64,000 nucleotides of DNA, from NCBI GenBank assembly GCA_008360975.2, contig CM039180.1, positions 9,391,122-9,455,121 of the forward strand, written 5' to 3'. Position numbers and translations under genes: made by a program. The notes under the pieces are model-generated. The model was not told the origin of the DNA. It ran no database searches and saw only the letters and a list, made by a program, of their open reading frames with translations. Origin of the DNA: Lichenostomus cassidix (Eukaryota; Chordata; Aves; Passeriformes; Meliphagidae). Shown piece by piece: positions 60,882 to 64,000 of this stretch (the first letter of the stretch is position 1; each line of letters opens with the position of its first letter).

Positions 60882-61130
60882 ATCACAGAATCACAGAATA
60901 TGCTGTGTTGGAAGGAACCCACAAGGACCATCAAGTCCAGCTCCTGGCCCTGCACAGCTCCATCCCTAAGATTCACACCATGCCTGACAGCATTGTCCAA
61001 ACACCTCCTGAACTCTGCCAGGCATAGTGCTGTGACCACTTCCCCAGGGAGCCTCTTCCAGTGCCCAAACAGTCTGAAAAACCTTTTTCTAATATCCAAC
61101 CCAAACTTCAGGCCATTCCCTCTGGTCCTT
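60882..61130 (-). mobile_element. CR1 LINE 3'-end fragment, ~250 bp
   Basis: In plus text it opens with two octamers (ATCACAGAATCACAGAAT), then GTGTTGGAAGGAACCCACAA, GGACCATCAAGTCCAGCTCC, TGGCCCTGCACAGCTCCATC, ATTGTCCAAACACCTCCTGA, GAGCCTCTTCCAGTGCCCAA and TTTTTCTAATATCCAACCC. This is an inverted CR1 3' UTR of the subfamily with the CCCTGCACAG block. The overlapping 114-codon minus and 92-codon plus frames run through it and are not genes. Confidence 0.95.
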
Positions 61131-64000
61131 GCAGTTTTGATTCTTTTATATATTCTGAGGGTACTGTTTTCAACATAAAGATAATAAATAAATATATTCT
61201 GGTGCAGCCTTGTACACAAAAGGCATCTTTTTTAATGTTGGGTCAATGAAGGAAAGAGACTCATCAGGGATTATGCAGTTCTGATGACTGATGCAAAGCA
61301 ATTCACAACTCCCAGGTAACATCAGAAAGAGCCAAATTTATCAATACAAATCAAATTCTTCAGAAATGTGTGACCAGCCAAAAGAATATATCCCTGCTCC
61401 ACAAGAAGCAGTGGCTGTCTATGGCTTTTGTCTCTGATGTCTTGTTCTGCTAAAAGCTGGGATTTATGGGATTGTGAAAACAGCAAAGCTTTCCTGTGTT
61501 GCCCAAAATAGATTAATTCATTTTCTGTACAGCCAAAATCTTCATTTTTGGTACTCCATCCTGCAAAATAGAAGAAATGCAGAACACAAAAACCCATGAA
61601 GATCATAAATATTGAATTTCCAGCCAACAAAACCCACTGTTATTATTGTATCAGACAGCTGAATTACAAATCCTAACATACTAGCATAACACAGTACACC
61701 ATACACAGGAATTGCAGCAGCAGGTATCGGTGAGCATCTAGCTCTGTCTAGATGTTCTCTTCCATCTGCCTACATGTTTTCCTCCTGTCAAAGGTTCTGC
61801 AATCTATGTACTTGAATATCCTCAATATTATACAAGTTGCATTTAACAGTCAGAACTATGAAAGTAAACTTTTAGAAATGGAAACTGTCAAATAATTTTT
61901 TCACCCTCCTTATTTTTGCTGTAGTTCTATTTTAATTTAAACATTAATCCTTTAAAATATAACCTTTTTTTACCTCCTTTTGCAAAAGAAGCCTGTCTTT
62001 CTGAATGATAAAAAATACAAAGAAAACACCTTTTTATTTCTGAAACCCAAACATCTGAATCTCAGCAGTAATTAATACATGGAAGTGTATATACCACAAA
62101 AGATCATTAGTATCAGATTTAAAGTGAGTGAACATATGGTGCTAAGTCAAATAGCACAGAAGTAGTATGAATAACAACACCAAGTCATTAGGTAAACAGG
62201 AGGAAAGGAAGGTAACATTGCATGAAATAAGTGGTGACAGGATAGCATTTGTGAGCAGAGTTTATGTTTAATGATGTTTCTTTTCTATAAGGCAACCAAG
62301 GGTAACATATGATGCCAGTGATGTGGACATTATTTGGGTGCATTTTTCTAATTAAGTAAAATGCCCTTCAAAGCAATGGTGAGAAGATCACAAAAGTCAG
62401 ATGCTGCTCTTCAGATTCAGACTTAAGAGCTCAGGACAACCCAAAGCATAGAGAAGGTTAATGTGTTGTCCTGCACGTCACCCCTCCCCTCTCTGCACCC
62501 AAGCAAATGGCCCAGGGGACTGCAAAGAGGCAGCTTGTTAAAGCACTGCTGTGGTCACCCAGCACTCCCAAGATCACAGTCACAGCAGCACACTGCAGAC
62601 TGATATTGTAATTGACAGAGCTGCCCTAACACAAGTGCATTGCTCCAGGATTCTGGACACACTGGATTCAGGGAGCTCAGGAGCTGGGCAATGCATTGCT
62701 GAAGTATAGGATGACATTCCAGTGAAAGGATCCTGAAGCATTTGAATATAGCAAACACTTTGTATAGTAACCCTCTTGAATTTTAATTTGGCACACGGTC
62801 AACTATGACTGCCAGCTCTGAGAAAGAGGAGGGGAAGGACTGATATCAGTAGAAAGGGTGCTGCTTAGAATTGTTTCTTCAGAGATAGAAATAGCATGAA
62901 GCTGATGGGAGCAGCTCCAGGGAGAAATAACATTCCCTAGTGAAATCTAACAGAAATAGCCTGTACAGTAGTTCCACCATGTCACAGAGTGAATGGTGAC
63001 AGTGCACAGAGGGTATTTCTATGCAGAAAATTACTGAGAAGCAGTAGGAGCAGCAGACATGTTACAAGATCAACATGACAAAGTGAGCAATTAAGCTTTC
63101 ATGAAACTGAGGACAGAATTTTTCTGCACTCTGTCATCAGCTCTCAGGGCTAAGGCTGATGTTATGACCTTACACAGGCTGATCACAACAGGCCATGCTG
63201 GGTCGGGACCTATTGAGTTGCTTCCTTCAGTGGAGGTGATGGAGTTCATTCCAAATGTAGCTACTCTGAGGCATTAAACAAATAAAACATAGTATGCATT
63301 AAAATAACATTATTAAGGTTACAGAGGTTACAGAGTCAAGCATTCAATAGCTACTTCTGCAACCTTAATTCAGTCCCCATTGTGTGTTTTCTTCATCTTC
63401 CCATGATTCTCTCTAATACTTCTACACCATAGATTTGCCTTATAGTCAATTTTGTTCACTCTACCACAAAAGTGGGGAAGAGCTTGTAGAAAATATTACA
63501 TGTATAGTGTGGAAGAGCTTGTACAGGAACTATCTCTTCACCATTTGTTTGATCTTCATGGTTCAATATGTGGTCCCAGGATATATTTGCTGAACATTAT
63601 GCAAATTGCTCAGACTTAATCCCTGTCTTTTTCACTCAGACCAATGTAACAGTAATTTAGATGTCTCAGTGAGGCACCCACATTAGGAGGTTAGGCTCTC
63701 CATGGTAGCAGAAACACTAACTCCAGCTACAGGGAAACAGAAGTGACTTGCCATTTAGTTCTGAACCCAGAAAGCTGTATCCTCTGCAAATAGATAAATA
63801 AACAGATAGGGAAAAAATTGCCTTAACTTCAATTAAAATAATCTGAAATCACACAGAAATTAAGTCTCTCTACTGCCACTCAAATGAGTACTGGTATACT
63901 CCCTTCCCTGTTAAGCTTTCTTTTTGCCACAACTAGCTTCAATATAAATGTTGCTGTATGTTTCCTGCTATCAGGAAATTCCACTCTAAGCCAGTAAACA
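61131..64000. other. Non-coding stretch, no gene recognised
   Basis: No exon or repeat family was recognised. A 9-bp tandem pair (AGGTTACAG twice) lies at 63317-63334, and a short spaced direct repeat (GTGGGGAAGAGCTTGTAG and GTGTGGAAGAGCTTGTAC) lies in 63473-63525. A 102-codon minus-strand frame at 61.3-61.6 kb shows no known motif. Confidence 0.55.

Noticed and set aside
60875..61219. 114-codon minus-strand frame and overlapping 92-codon plus frame
   Set aside because: They lie across a CR1 3' UTR fragment, which is non-coding.
63560..63610. Weak similarity to the right end of the 244-bp repeat (TGGTCCCAGGATATATT)
   Set aside because: Only a short core agrees and the surroundings do not align, so it is not counted as a third copy.
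1..64000. CRISPR array, operon, phage, plasmid or toxin-antitoxin system
   Set aside because: There are no regularly spaced repeats, no dense ORFs and no ribosome-binding pattern. The repeats identify vertebrate (bird) DNA.

Overview
The window is vertebrate nuclear DNA, almost certainly from a bird and probably a songbird. It is AT-rich and CpG-poor, has no dense gene layout, and its dispersed repeats are avian. They are short 5'-truncated CR1 LINE fragments with the typical (ATTCTRTG)n-type 3' ends, and LTRs of bird endogenous retroviruses whose ends read TGTCGTGGTTTA or similar. I found no bacterial or phage content, no CRISPR array, no tRNA or rRNA gene, and no protein-coding exon that I can identify. 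The best reading is an intergenic desert or a very long intron.

Layout. 1-8 kb: unassigned sequence with a 48-bp tandem duplication, T-rich and A-rich tracts and a (GT)16 microsatellite. 8.0-8.6 kb: a nearly complete minus-strand ERV LTR, followed by a probable old CR1 scrap. 8.9-24.6 kb: mostly unassigned, with one CR1 fragment at 14.6 kb and several perfect short hairpins. 24.6-27.4 kb: paired hairpins, a 33-bp tandem duplication, and then a local GC/CpG-richer patch. That patch carries a 93-codon ORF after a pyrimidine tract, a strong start context and a G-quadruplex motif just downstream. It is the only place I would consider for a first exon or promoter. 28.3 kb: CR1. 30.4-32.8 kb: two direct copies of a 244-bp segment about 2.15 kb apart, both ending at the same LTR-like dodecamer. 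33.8-34.3 kb: a plus-strand ERV LTR. 34.5-35.7 kb: a much older CR1-type LINE in minus orientation that still shows a recognisable reverse-transcriptase DD motif. 37.3 kb: CR1 tail. 38.9-39.3 kb: a CCAAT/TATA/AATAAA module that may be another solo LTR. 42.4-43.1 kb: a CR1 3' region followed by a second CR1 tail. 45.9-46.3 kb: CR1 3' region. 46.3-60.9 kb: unassigned, with A/T tracts. 60.9-61.1 kb: CR1. The rest is unassigned.

No genes here work together as a pathway or system. The content is a layered record of retrotransposon insertions of different ages plus local duplications. I did not find a new biological system. The observations most worth following are the 244-bp paired duplication, the GC/CpG-rich ORF patch at 27.0 kb and the ancient CR1 remnant. 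Family assignments rest on recognising consensus-like text, not on a database search.
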